Below are positions 1 through 5,824 of a stretch of 9,186 nucleotides of DNA, piece after piece. The notes beneath the pieces are model-generated. The model was not told the origin of the DNA. It did no database searches and worked only from the letters and a program-made list of their open reading frames with translations. The position numbers and the translations under genes are program-made. Origin of the DNA: Clostridiales bacterium (GTDB taxonomy: Bacteria; Bacillota; Clostridia; Oscillospirales; Oscillospiraceae); contig JAHZFC010000029.1 of the NCBI GenBank assembly GCA_019421525.1, forward strand, positions 1-9,186, in the 5' to 3' direction. Position 1 is the first letter of the stretch; each line of letters opens with the position of its first letter.

Positions 1-260
1 AAGGGCGGGCCATGTCCCAAGCGCCTGCACCCCCGGACCCCCGTTTTACGGGGGCACAGGATAGGAAAGTGCGCCCCATCCCGTCCGGCGCTGAGGTAAC
101 TGGGACACCCCCTACCCCCTGCGCCGCTGCCGCTGATGCCGACTAAGACACCACCCCCTGCGGCCCACGGGGCGCGCCTGACATGGCGGCTGCTGGGCGC
201 GCCTGGCGGGGGGAGGGGGCGGGAAAGACGACCTGCGCTTTCTGTATGAGTTTTTGTAAA
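1..260. other. GC-rich stretch without a recognisable gene
   Basis: I see no convincing gene here. The plus-strand frames stop within about 100-170 bases and their translations are Pro/Arg-rich composition artefacts. Visible structure is small: a hairpin at 38-54 (cccccgt/acggggg, 3-nt loop, no T-run), an 11-bp direct repeat gggcgcgcctg at 170-180 and 195-205, and a loosely repeated accccctgcg motif around 113-162. It may be the spacer downstream of a gene left of the window. Confidence 0.5.
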
Positions 261-310
261 TAGCGAAAAAGAGCGCGCTGCAGATCTCATTTCTGCAACG
301 CGCCCTTTTT
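261..310 (-). terminator. Intrinsic terminator of the alr-femX operon (possibly bidirectional)
   Basis: A 12-bp stem (273-284 with 292-303, 7-nt loop) lies just after the femX stop. Read on the minus strand it is followed by CTCTTTTTC, a T-run. The one imperfect pair (278/298) is G-U on the minus strand and C/A on the plus strand, so minus is the better fit. A T-run at 306-311 on the plus side means it could also stop rightward transcription. Confidence 0.85.
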
Positions 311-320
311 TCTGTCAATA

Positions 321-1406
321 TCAATTCTCTTTGGACTTTTTCATGGCCAGGTGGTGGCGCAGCTTTTTGTAGCACTTCATGGCCACGTCCATGCCCTTGT
401 TCACCAGGGGCTTGTAGACGATGGTGAACTGGCCGCAGAACTCGCAGAAGTCGCCGTTGAAGCCCTTCTTGAATCGGTACAGGCCGTACAGGGGGTTGTC
501 GGGGGACAGGTCGCCGGACACGCCCCGGAAGTCGTAGATGCGGCAGCCCCCTTCGATGGCCCAGCGGATCATCTCCCATTGGAGCAGGTAGTTGGGCATG
601 ACGTTGCGGTGCTCATTGGAGGACGCGCCGTACATATACCAGGTCTTGTCGCCGTACTGGCTGGCGATGGTGCCGGAGATGGGCTGCCCGTCCAGATAGG
701 CCAGGTACAGCCGGGAATGCTTGCCCAGGGCGCGGAGCATGTTGGCAAAGTACTCCTTGCTGCGCACCAGGAACTTGTCCCGCTTGCCGGTGGTCTGCAT
801 GATGTCGGCGAAGGCGGTGAGGGCCTCGTCGGTGCTGGCCCCGTCCCCGGACCAGAACTGGGTGGTGACCCCTTTCTTGGCGGCCAGGCGGACGTTGTAG
901 CGGGTCTTCTGCTCGAAGTGGGCCAGCACCTCCTCCTCGGTCTTGCCCTGGATGTCCAGTCGAAAGACGAACCGGGGCTGGATGCCCTCGAAGTTGAGGC
1001 TGTCCCCCTCGCAGGCAAAGCCAAGGGACTGCATATCGGCCCTGAACTGATCGTCGGAGTTGAGTACGTCCGGGTCGATCTGCATGAGATAGCCCTTGCA
1101 TTGCCTGGCCACCTGGGCCGCGCCGTCGAAGAGCTCACGCATCACGGCGGTGTCCCGGATGTCGCACACCGGGCCCCGGGGGGCGTACATCAGGGAGAAG
1201 CCGCCGGGCATGCGCCGGATCAGGATGGACAGGGCGCCCCGGACCGCGCCGTTCTCATCCTTGGACAGCACCCCCCGCCAGCCCCACTGGGGCTTGGCGG
1301 CGGGCCAATAGGTGGACTGGAGGAAGTGGCCCTTGGGATGGGTGGAGACAAAGGCCTCCATCTGGGCGCGGCCATTGTCGTCGCCCTTGGAAACGATCTG
1401 ATACAC
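321..1406 (-). CDS. FemX/MurM-like peptidoglycan bridge aminoacyltransferase
   Basis: Probable FemAB-family enzyme, which moves an amino acid from aminoacyl-tRNA onto the lysine/diamino acid of lipid II on the inner membrane face to build or branch the peptidoglycan bridge. The protein is about 361 residues, in the family's usual range. Counting from the GTG at 1415, it shows GHFLQSTYW (29-37), YAPRGPV (77-83), FEQKTRYNVRLAAKKG (167-182), YMYGASS (260-266) and the C-terminal IYDFRGVSG (293-301) with GLYRFKKGFNG (311-321). These are hallmarks of the doubled GNAT-like fold. The start is a choice. GTG at 1415 gives MIPVYQ but has no SD. The GAGGTG at 1413-1418 sits 6 nt before a second GTG at 1406 (MYQIVSK), so I prefer 1406. 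The gene follows alr by only 7-16 nt on the same strand, so it is surely co-transcribed. The amino acid and tRNA used cannot be read from sequence. Confidence 0.88.
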   Translation of the reverse strand: MYQIVSKGDDNGRAQMEAFVSTHPKGHFLQSTYWPAAKPQWGWRGVLSKDENGAVRGALSILIRRMPGGFSLMYAPRGPVCDIRDTAVMRELFDGAAQVARQCKGYLMQIDPDVLNSDDQFRADMQSLGFACEGDSLNFEGIQPRFVFRLDIQGKTEEEVLAHFEQKTRYNVRLAAKKGVTTQFWSGDGASTDEALTAFADIMQTTGKRDKFLVRSKEYFANMLRALGKHSRLYLAYLDGQPISGTIASQYGDKTWYMYGASSNEHRNVMPNYLLQWEMIRWAIEGGCRIYDFRGVSGDLSPDNPLYGLYRFKKGFNGDFCEFCGQFTIVYKPLVNKGMDVAMKCYKKLRHHLAMKKSKEN

Positions 1407-1422
1407 GGGTATCACCTCAAAG

Positions 1423-2526
1423 TCAAATGTAGTTGCGGTGGGGATTGGGGAAGAGCATATCCACCTCGGCGGTGACCATGTCCCCGGGCTTCAATTCCGT
1501 GCCCGAGGCGTCCACCAGGGTGTACTGGGTGCCGATGCGGCCCACCACCGGCAGGGCTTTCCCCTGCCAGCGGACCACAGGGGGACGGCGGCAGTGGTCC
1601 AGCGCCTGCTTCACCGCGCGCAGCAGGTCCAGCGCGCGGCAGCGGTCGGGCTGCTTGCGCAGCCCGAAGCCGTTGTGGTGGCCGATGGCGATGACCGCCA
1701 CATCGGTGTCCCGCTTCATTTTGCAGATGGAGGCGTAGCCGGTGGTGTCCCCCTTCCGGAGCACCCGGCGGTCCACCACTCCGGCCTTGAACACCCCCAC
1801 CCGTTTGAGCTCCACCGGCACGGACACCGGCAGGCGGCCCACCAGGGCGGAGCCCACCCGGACGGCGTCCAGCCTCGTCTCGGGGAAGCGCAGGGCGGCG
1901 CAGGAGTTGGCGATATGTCGGATACCCACCCGGACCCCCTGCCCCTCCAGGGCGGAGACGGCGGACAAAAACCGCTCCAGCTGGGCCATGGTCTGGGTGC
2001 TGCCCGCCTCAAAGGAGGCGGCGAAGTGGGAGAAGATGCCCTCGAAGGCAAGTCCCGGGGTGCGGTACACCTCCAGCAGCTCTTCCGTGTCCGTCCAGCG
2101 GGTGCCGAAGCGGCCCATGCCGGTGTCCACCGCCACATGGACCCGGACGGGCGCTCCCTCCCGCCGCCCGGCGTAGGACCGGGCGCAGCCGGGGCCGGAC
2201 ACGGTGAGGATCACCCCGGCGTCCAGCAGGGCGTCCAGCAGCACACCGTCCGCCACCGGGGCCAGCAGCAAAATGTCCTGCTGCGTAAAGCCGGCGGAGC
2301 GCAGGGCCAGGGCCTCGGCGGGGTCGGACACGGCCAGAGTGGTGACACCGGCGGACACCCACGCGGCGGCGGCCTCCGGGCCGGATACCCCGTAGCCGTC
2401 GCACTTGACCACACCGATGACAGGGACGTTCACATAGCTGCATACCGCCTGGGCGTTGTGGGCCAGGTCGGCGCGGGAGATCTCCAGATAGCAGGAGGAC
2501 AGGTGGTGCTCAGGCAGATCAGGCAT
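1423..2526 (-). CDS. alr: Alanine racemase, divergent subgroup (PLP-dependent)
   Basis: Fold-type III PLP racemase interconverting L- and D-alanine for peptidoglycan precursors in the cytoplasm; 367 residues, normal length. The PLP lysine is Lys41 in VVKCDGYG. Other family landmarks are VDTGMGRFG (133-141), FSHFAA (165-170), HIANSCAA (204-211) and DAVRVGSALVG (220-230). The second catalytic residue is present as Tyr264 in TTGYAS. Two usually conserved C-terminal motifs differ: the GYxDGYxR-like segment reads IGHHNGFGLRK, and the GRxxMDQ segment reads GRIGTQYTLVD, without Met-Asp-Gln. It could therefore be a serine or broader-specificity racemase, although both catalytic residues are intact. 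The ATG at 2526 has GGGAG about 8 nt upstream. It is the first gene of an operon with the FemX-like transferase, consistent with a cell-wall role. Confidence 0.88.
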   Translation of the reverse strand: MPDLPEHHLSSCYLEISRADLAHNAQAVCSYVNVPVIGVVKCDGYGVSGPEAAAAWVSAGVTTLAVSDPAEALALRSAGFTQQDILLLAPVADGVLLDALLDAGVILTVSGPGCARSYAGRREGAPVRVHVAVDTGMGRFGTRWTDTEELLEVYRTPGLAFEGIFSHFAASFEAGSTQTMAQLERFLSAVSALEGQGVRVGIRHIANSCAALRFPETRLDAVRVGSALVGRLPVSVPVELKRVGVFKAGVVDRRVLRKGDTTGYASICKMKRDTDVAVIAIGHHNGFGLRKQPDRCRALDLLRAVKQALDHCRRPPVVRWQGKALPVVGRIGTQYTLVDASGTELKPGDMVTAEVDMLFPNPHRNYI

Positions 2527-2568
2527 AAAAGCTCCCTCAGTTCTGTTTATATATTGTGATATGGGGAT

Positions 2569-2588
2569 GGGACGAAAGGGCCCGTCCC
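2569..2588 (-). other. Small hairpin in the alr leader
   Basis: A 6-bp inverted repeat (gggacg at 2569-2574, cgtccc at 2583-2588, 8-nt loop) lies between the predicted alr promoter and its ribosome binding site. It would form in the leader RNA. No known riboswitch or attenuator is recognisable, and there is no T-run after it. Confidence 0.35.
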
Positions 2589-2606
2589 GAAAATAGCCTA
2601 CCCTTT

Positions 2607-2635
2607 ATTATGCCTGATTTATCCCCCGGGCGCAA
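2607..2635 (-). promoter_or_regulatory. Predicted sigma-70-type promoter of alr-femX
   Basis: Read on the minus strand: TTGCGC (2635-2630), a 17-nt spacer and CATAAT (2612-2607). The -10 matches at 5 of 6 positions; the -35 is weaker. The implied start near 2600 gives a leader of about 70-75 nt before the alr ATG. Confidence 0.5.
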
Positions 2636-2648
2636 GAGGATTTTTTCT

Positions 2649-2898
2649 GAGACTGTCGAAAAAGAATTTTCGACAGTCTCTCGCCGGGGACAAAGCCCCA
2701 TCCCCGGCGAAAACGGCCCGCTGCAGCGCACGGACTGACCGCTGCAGCGGACAGTCCGCACGTTTGCGGGCCGAGCGGTGTTTTCGTCCACGCACATGTC
2801 GCGGTCGAAAACGAATTTCAATTTCTTCGCGCCTGACGGCACGAACTCTGCGAGGCTTTTTCGACAAGCCAAAGCCCCGGACACGACTGGTCCGGGGC
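2649..2898 (-). repeat. Array of seven consecutive hairpins (structured RNA or palindromic repeat element)
   Basis: This 250-base block between two minus-strand genes is almost wholly taken up by inverted repeats: 2649-2662/2667-2680 (14 bp perfect, 4-nt loop); 2681-2690/2701-2710 (10 bp perfect); outer 2714-2721/2766-2773 around 2727-2737/2752-2762, itself around the palindrome ccgctgcagcgg at 2739-2750; 2780-2786/2806-2812 (7 bp, with an inner stem); 2826-2833/2838-2845 (8 bp, 4-nt loop); about 2854-2858/2866-2870; and 2874-2882/2890-2898 (9 bp). Four pairs are G-U on the minus strand and C/A on the plus strand: 2729/2760, 2730/2759, 2830/2841 and one in the inner stem at 2788-2804. I know of no named family it matches. 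It could be a 3' UTR of the DUF4097 transcript, a separate RNA, or a REP/MITE-like repeat. The open frames through it look like artefacts. Confidence 0.7.
2874..2898 (-). terminator. Possible intrinsic terminator after the DUF4097 gene
   Basis: A 9-bp perfect GC-rich stem (gccccggac/gtccggggc, 7-nt loop) lies 35 bases past the DUF4097 stop. On the minus strand it is followed by TTTGGCTTG, a weak U-tract, so termination may be partial and let transcription enter the hairpin array. Confidence 0.45.
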
Positions 2899-2932
2899 GG
2901 GAAACGGGGCGCGGACGAGCGGCTGACGGCGC

Positions 2933-3595
2933 TCACGGCACGAATTCCACCATGACGTCGCCGTTGTTGCTGGACACATACAGCGCCTTCTCTCCGCCGT
3001 CTTTCTGTTCGGGCAGGTTGCTGTCGCCCTTTTTGCCCTCCCACTGGATGGAGAAGTCGTCATAGCTGCCGGCGACCGTTCCCGAGATATTTCCGTTTTT
3101 GACGGTCAGGGACAGGGTGCTGCCCACATCCAGGGCGTCAAAGGAGATATCCCCGCCGTTGGAGGAAAGGGTGACGCTCCCGGTCACGGCCAGCGGGGAG
3201 AGCGTGATGTCCTCGTTGGTGGTGGACAGTGTGAGGGAGCTCAAAAGCGCGTCCGGGAGCTGCAGAGATATGATCCGGTCCTGGTCTGAGGGCTTTCCGC
3301 CGATCATATCCGTCCATTCCTTGTTGCTCACGCTGGTCATCGTCAGGACGGCATCGTCGGAGACGGAGATGTCATAGGTCTCCTTGCTGTTCTCGGAATA
3401 GGTGATGTGGATCAGGCCGTCCTCAGAAGCGGACACCTCGATCTGTCTGTCGCGCACATCGATGCTGATCGCTCCCACCTGGGCCGGGTCGGCGGTGTGC
3501 TCCTTCTGGGAGAACGGCTCGCTGTCGCCGGAGAAGCCGGCCAGAACGAAGCTGGTCAGCCCAAGGCAAAGGGCAAGGGAAATGAGCTTTTTCAT
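2933..3595 (-). CDS. Exported DUF4097-family beta-repeat protein (putative adhesin)
   Basis: Exported protein of 220 residues of the DUF4097/putative adhesin type, a family of repeated beta-strand turns with no firmly known function. Residues 1-20 form a signal peptide (MKK, then a hydrophobic stretch ending FVLAG). After it come repeated short strands with Asn/Asp-Gly turns: ISIDVRD, LTLSTTNEDITLS, VTLSSNGGDISFD, LSLTVKNGNISG and LYVSSNNGDVMVEF, a pattern typical of a beta-solenoid. The signal looks like a lipoprotein signal (VLAG-x-SGD), but residue x is Phe (TTC) where Cys (TGC) is expected, so lipid anchoring is unlikely and cleavage after VLA may release the protein. GGAGGT precedes the ATG. 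It lies 82 nt downstream of the membrane-bound XRE regulator, on the same strand and probably in its operon. Envelope-stress modules in Firmicutes often pair DUF4097 proteins with a regulator and a membrane protein; here one upstream protein has both parts. Confidence 0.8.
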   Translation of the reverse strand: MKKLISLALCLGLTSFVLAGFSGDSEPFSQKEHTADPAQVGAISIDVRDRQIEVSASEDGLIHITYSENSKETYDISVSDDAVLTMTSVSNKEWTDMIGGKPSDQDRIISLQLPDALLSSLTLSTTNEDITLSPLAVTGSVTLSSNGGDISFDALDVGSTLSLTVKNGNISGTVAGSYDDFSIQWEGKKGDSNLPEQKDGGEKALYVSSNNGDVMVEFVP

Positions 3596-3677
3596 GTTGA
3601 GACCTCCGAATCATACAGATATCAGGGAACTGACGGACAGGGGCACGGTGCGAGCAGGCGGGAGGGCGTACGGGGCC

Positions 3678-4733
3678 TTACCCCTGCTGCTGGGCCCGGG
3701 GGGGAGCTGGGGCGCGCCGCCGCCGGACCTCCAGGACGGCTCCGGCGATGAGCAGGACGGCGGAGAGGAGCAGCATGAGGGCGAACACCAGCACGTTGAT
3801 CCAGGAGAAGCCGTTGATGCTCTCGTGGGTCAGGATGCGGTCAAAGGCGAAGTAGTCCGTCAGATAGGGGACCTTCTGATCAGGCATCATCCAGTTGGAC
3901 AGGCAGTTGCCCAGGGGGATGATGAAGGTGACCAGCAGGGCCACCAGCCCGGCCTTGAGCCAGCCGTTCACCGGCAGCCAATAGCAGACGGCGAAGCCCG
4001 CCCACGCAAAGAGAAGGAAATAGCCGGCGATGGGGAAGCCCATCATCCACAGCCAGTCCCCGCCGGTGAAGGCCCAGATCACCGACAGCAGGGCGAACAG
4101 CCACACGGAAAAGAGGGCCATGGACAGGGGCGGGACGTGGAGAGAGTAGAACCGCCAGATCGCCCACACCCCCCAGGGGAGGAGCAGGGACACCGCCGTG
4201 ATGGCAAGGCCGCCCAGCACCCATATACCTCCGGTGTAGACCCAGCAGGCCAGAAGCAGGAGGAACAGGGACACCGTGGCCCCGCCCAGGCAGATGGGCA
4301 GCCGCTCTTTCTTCACCAAAAGGGGCAGGTTGGTGAAGGAGAAGGCCAGCATCAAACTGGTGAGCACGATCCAGAACCAGTCCAGAGTGTGGAAGATGGC
4401 CAGGTCGCAGATGAAGCAGGTGACGACGGCGATGCCATAGCTGATGTAGAAAAACCACTTCCAGGCGGCGGTCACCCGGCGGCCCACCTCCGCCTCCCGC
4501 CGCTGGGCGTGCTCCTTTTCATCGTCGCAGGCGGTGAAGAACTCGTGCTCGGTGATGGACAGGGCCCGGCACACGTCGGGGATGATGGACACGTCGGGGT
4601 AGCTCATGTCACGCTCCCATTTGGACACCGCCGACTCGGTGACGTGGAGCCGGCTGGCCAGCTCCTTCTGGGTGAGCCGGTTGTCCAGCCGCTTTTGGCG
4701 GATGTATCGTCCGAATGAATTTTTTTGTTCCAT
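3678..4733 (-). CDS. XRE-family DNA-binding regulator with a C-terminal multi-pass membrane domain
   Basis: A 351-residue fusion. Residues about 7-66 are a Cro/C1-type helix-turn-helix (IRQKRLDNRLTQKELASRLH, then VTESAVSKWERDMSYPD). A charged linker (70-88) follows, then about eight hydrophobic segments near 91-113, 117-139, 146-166, 169-190, 202-223, 228-253, 260-280 and 309-335, and a basic tail. The membrane part matches no transporter I recognise and probably senses the membrane or anchors the DNA-binding domain at it; this is inference. The ATG at 4733 has GGAGGT about 7 nt upstream, and a good promoter lies at 4766-4794. The DUF4097 gene follows 82 nt later, suggesting a regulator/effector pair, perhaps autoregulated through the palindrome in the promoter spacer. 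Confidence 0.82.
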   Translation of the reverse strand: MEQKNSFGRYIRQKRLDNRLTQKELASRLHVTESAVSKWERDMSYPDVSIIPDVCRALSITEHEFFTACDDEKEHAQRREAEVGRRVTAAWKWFFYISYGIAVVTCFICDLAIFHTLDWFWIVLTSLMLAFSFTNLPLLVKKERLPICLGGATVSLFLLLLACWVYTGGIWVLGGLAITAVSLLLPWGVWAIWRFYSLHVPPLSMALFSVWLFALLSVIWAFTGGDWLWMMGFPIAGYFLLFAWAGFAVCYWLPVNGWLKAGLVALLVTFIIPLGNCLSNWMMPDQKVPYLTDYFAFDRILTHESINGFSWINVLVFALMLLLSAVLLIAGAVLEVRRRRAPAPPRAQQQG

Positions 4734-4765
4734 AGGGATACCTCCAGTTGCGTTTCACTGCCCCC

Positions 4766-4794
4766 ACCCTAGCCGCAGGCGGCGAAAATGTCAA
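4766..4794 (-). promoter_or_regulatory. Promoter of the XRE-membrane regulator, with a palindrome in its spacer
   Basis: On the minus strand, TTGACA (4794-4789, perfect), a 17-nt spacer and TAGGGT (4771-4766). Transcription would start near 4759, giving a leader of about 25 nt. A 12-bp palindrome, gccgc-ag-gcggc (4772-4783), sits between -35 and -10, where a repressor would block polymerase. It is a candidate operator for the adjacent regulator. Confidence 0.65.
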
Positions 4795-4893
4795 GAGAAA
4801 CAGGCGAAAAAGTCCCTCGACTGTTGGGAAAGTCCTTGCGCCCCAAGGGTTTCCGGACATGGGCCACATTGCGCCGCGGCAGGCATACACACC

Positions 4894-4903
4894 GGGCATG
4901 CCC
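4894..4903. promoter_or_regulatory. Palindrome gggcatgccc, possible operator
   Basis: A perfect 10-bp palindrome in the region between the divergent XRE and MerR genes, just upstream of the plus-strand promoter at 4923-4951. The position suits a regulator site, but short palindromes arise by chance in GC-rich DNA. Confidence 0.25.
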
Positions 4904-4919
4904 TGGGATACGGCATAGG

Positions 4920-4952
4920 TATTTTACATTTTTGCCCCTCCACCGTAAAATA
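4920..4952. promoter_or_regulatory. Near-symmetric promoter, plus strand (MerR gene) and possibly minus strand
   Basis: Plus strand: TTTACA (4923-4928), 17-nt spacer, TAAAAT (4946-4951), with a start near 4958 and a leader of about 87 nt. The same bases form an inverted repeat, tattttac/gtaaaata (4920-4927/4945-4952). On the minus strand they therefore read TTTACG, 17 nt, TAAAAT, a second promoter pointing at the XRE gene. The dyad could also be the site bound by one of the two divergent regulators. Confidence 0.6.
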
Positions 4953-4974
4953 AGACCGCAGACGGCAGCGGCGC

Positions 4975-5018
4975 GCCCCCGGCGGGGGGCTGGCCGGCAA
5001 GGGCCGTCCGGAACGGCC
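4975..5018 (+). other. GC-rich hairpins in the MerR-gene leader
   Basis: Two short hairpins lie between promoter and start codon: gccccc/gggggc (4975-4980/4985-4990, 4-nt loop) and ggccgt/acggcc (5002-5007/5013-5018, 5-nt loop). They would fold in the leader RNA and could modulate translation. No known regulatory RNA class is recognisable. Confidence 0.3.
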
Positions 5019-5044
5019 GCGGGCCGAAGATCGGGGGTGAGGGC

Positions 5045-5413
5045 ATGACCATGGAGGAAGCCAGCGAGCGATACCAGATCCCCAGGAAGATCCTCCTGGA
5101 GTATGAGAGCTGGGGCCTGTGCGGAGCGGTGAAGAAGGTCATGGGGGCCTGGCAGTATGACGACACCGACCTGGAGCGGCTGAGCATCATCATGACCCTC
5201 CACGACATCGGCTTCACCTCTCAGGAGGTGGAGACCTACATGCGCCTGTTGCTGGAGGGGGAGGGGGCCGATGGGGCCCGCCTGCAGATGCTGGAGCGGA
5301 AGCGGGAGGCGGCCCTGGATGAGATCCACTTCCGGGAGCGGCAGCTGGAGCGGCTGGACTACCTGCGCCATGAGCTGCGGAAAAAGCGGGCGGCAGGAGA
5401 AGGCGGGGGATGA
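5045..5413 (+). CDS. MerR-type transcriptional regulator (small)
   Basis: A 122-residue protein with the MerR-type winged-helix pattern: a helix-turn-helix in residues 1-25 (ASERYQIPRKILLEYESWGL, aligning with the usual TLRYYEEIGL region), the conserved YDDTDLERLSII (38-49), and HDIGFTSQEVETYM (53-66). Residues about 76-113 are a charged amphipathic helix (MLERKREAALDEIHFRERQL) that should form the dimer coiled coil. Nothing follows it, so there is no effector domain, and no metal-binding Cys cluster is seen. The first helix is divergent, so it may belong to a CbpM-like or other uncharacterised MerR-fold subgroup. GGGGGTG lies about 6 nt before the ATG; Met3 is an alternative start. It is transcribed divergently from the XRE-membrane gene and closed by two terminators, so it appears monocistronic. 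Its target is unknown. Confidence 0.78.
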   Translation: MTMEEASERYQIPRKILLEYESWGLCGAVKKVMGAWQYDDTDLERLSIIMTLHDIGFTSQEVETYMRLLLEGEGADGARLQMLERKREAALDEIHFRERQLERLDYLRHELRKKRAAGEGGG

Positions 5414-5458
5414 GACATGGCCGGACAGGGAGAGCGCAGACGAAGGATGTAGCGGGGG

Positions 5459-5530
5459 GCAGCCGATCCGGCGGCAGGCTGCGCCTTTTTCCCCGGCCGG
5501 AGGGACCACAGGTCCCTCCGGCTGTTTTTT
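5459..5530 (+). terminator. Tandem intrinsic terminators after the MerR gene
   Basis: The first is a 6-bp stem, gcagcc/ggctgc (5459-5464/5477-5482), with TTTTT at 5486-5490. The second is strong: a perfect 12-bp stem gccggagggacc/ggtccctccggc (5496-5507/5511-5522, 3-nt loop) followed by TGTTTTTT (5523-5530). Confidence 0.92.
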
Positions 5531-5542
5531 GCCCGGCTTTCA

Positions 5543-5571
5543 TTTACAAAATGCAAGAAATATGTTATATT
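5543..5571 (+). promoter_or_regulatory. Promoter of the small XRE / membrane-protein pair
   Basis: TTTACA (5543-5548), a 17-nt spacer and TATATT (5566-5571), close to consensus. The expected start is near 5578, only about 20 nt before the ATG at 5600. This rules out the upstream in-frame TTG at 5570, which lies in the -10 box. Confidence 0.75.
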
Positions 5572-5599
5572 GGGCGGGAACGGGAAAGGGGGCGGGCCC

Positions 5600-5821
5600 A
5601 TGGCGGGGAAGAGCAGATATACCTTCGACAGCAAGATCCACGTCTACCGGGCTACCCGGCGGATGACCCAGCAGGAGCTGGCCGACCTGGTGGGGGTGTC
5701 CCGCCAGACCATCATCCAGCTGGAGCGCAACCGCTATAACCCCTCCATGCTGCTGGCGTACAGCATCGCCCAGGTGTTCGGCGTCACCATTGAGGATCTG
5801 TTTGACTTTCGGGAGGCATAG
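5600..5821 (+). CDS. Small XRE-family helix-turn-helix regulator
   Basis: A 73-residue stand-alone Cro/C1-type DNA-binding protein. The helix-turn-helix covers about residues 15-70: YRATRRMTQQELADLVGVSR (16-35) and QTIIQLERNRYNPSMLLAYS (36-55), then the usual IAQVFGVTIEDLFDF (56-70). The recognition helix is SRQTIIQLERNRYNPS. There is no sensor domain. The ATG at 5600 is preceded by AAGGGGG and lies just after the promoter. The GC-rich coding sequence matches the flanking chromosome, unlike the next gene. The stop codon is 3 nt before the next ATG, and that gene's GGGAGG site lies within the last codons here, so the two are translationally coupled. Such tiny XRE proteins commonly act as repressors of the membrane protein encoded next to them; that role is inferred. 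Confidence 0.85.
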   Translation: MAGKSRYTFDSKIHVYRATRRMTQQELADLVGVSRQTIIQLERNRYNPSMLLAYSIAQVFGVTIEDLFDFREA

Positions 5822-5824
5822 AAA

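Noticed and set aside
161..206. Two gggcgcgcctg repeats as an attachment site or CRISPR-like array
   Set aside because: Only two 11-bp copies in GC-rich DNA, no further units and no integrase or cas gene nearby.
351..2559. Two long plus-strand open frames opposite femX and alr
   Set aside because: Low-complexity Gly/His/Val/Ala translations with no motifs, wholly opposite genes with clear catalytic residues and ribosome sites.
2641..2680. 14-bp hairpin with an adjacent T-run as an intrinsic terminator
   Set aside because: The T-run (2641-2646) precedes the stem on the plus strand, and on the minus strand the stem is followed by A's. Neither direction has the stem-then-U order.
2537..2884. 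115-codon minus-strand frame across the hairpin array
   Set aside because: It runs through perfect inverted repeats (translation includes FSTVSEK mirrored around the 14-bp stem), has no ribosome site and no domain, and overlaps the alr promoter.
3402..4718. Long plus-strand open frame (438 codons) opposite the XRE-membrane and DUF4097 genes
   Set aside because: It is rich in Gly, Gln, Glu, His and Pro without any domain, lies opposite two well-supported genes and spans their intergenic gap. It is an antisense artefact of GC-rich third positions.
4769..5509. 246-codon minus-strand frame between and across the MerR gene
   Set aside because: It is opposite the MerR gene, runs through promoters and terminators, and has no recognisable domain.
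5570..5599. TTG start for the small XRE gene at 5570
   Set aside because: The codon overlaps the -10 box and lies upstream of the expected transcription start. The ATG at 5600 has its own AAGGGGG site.
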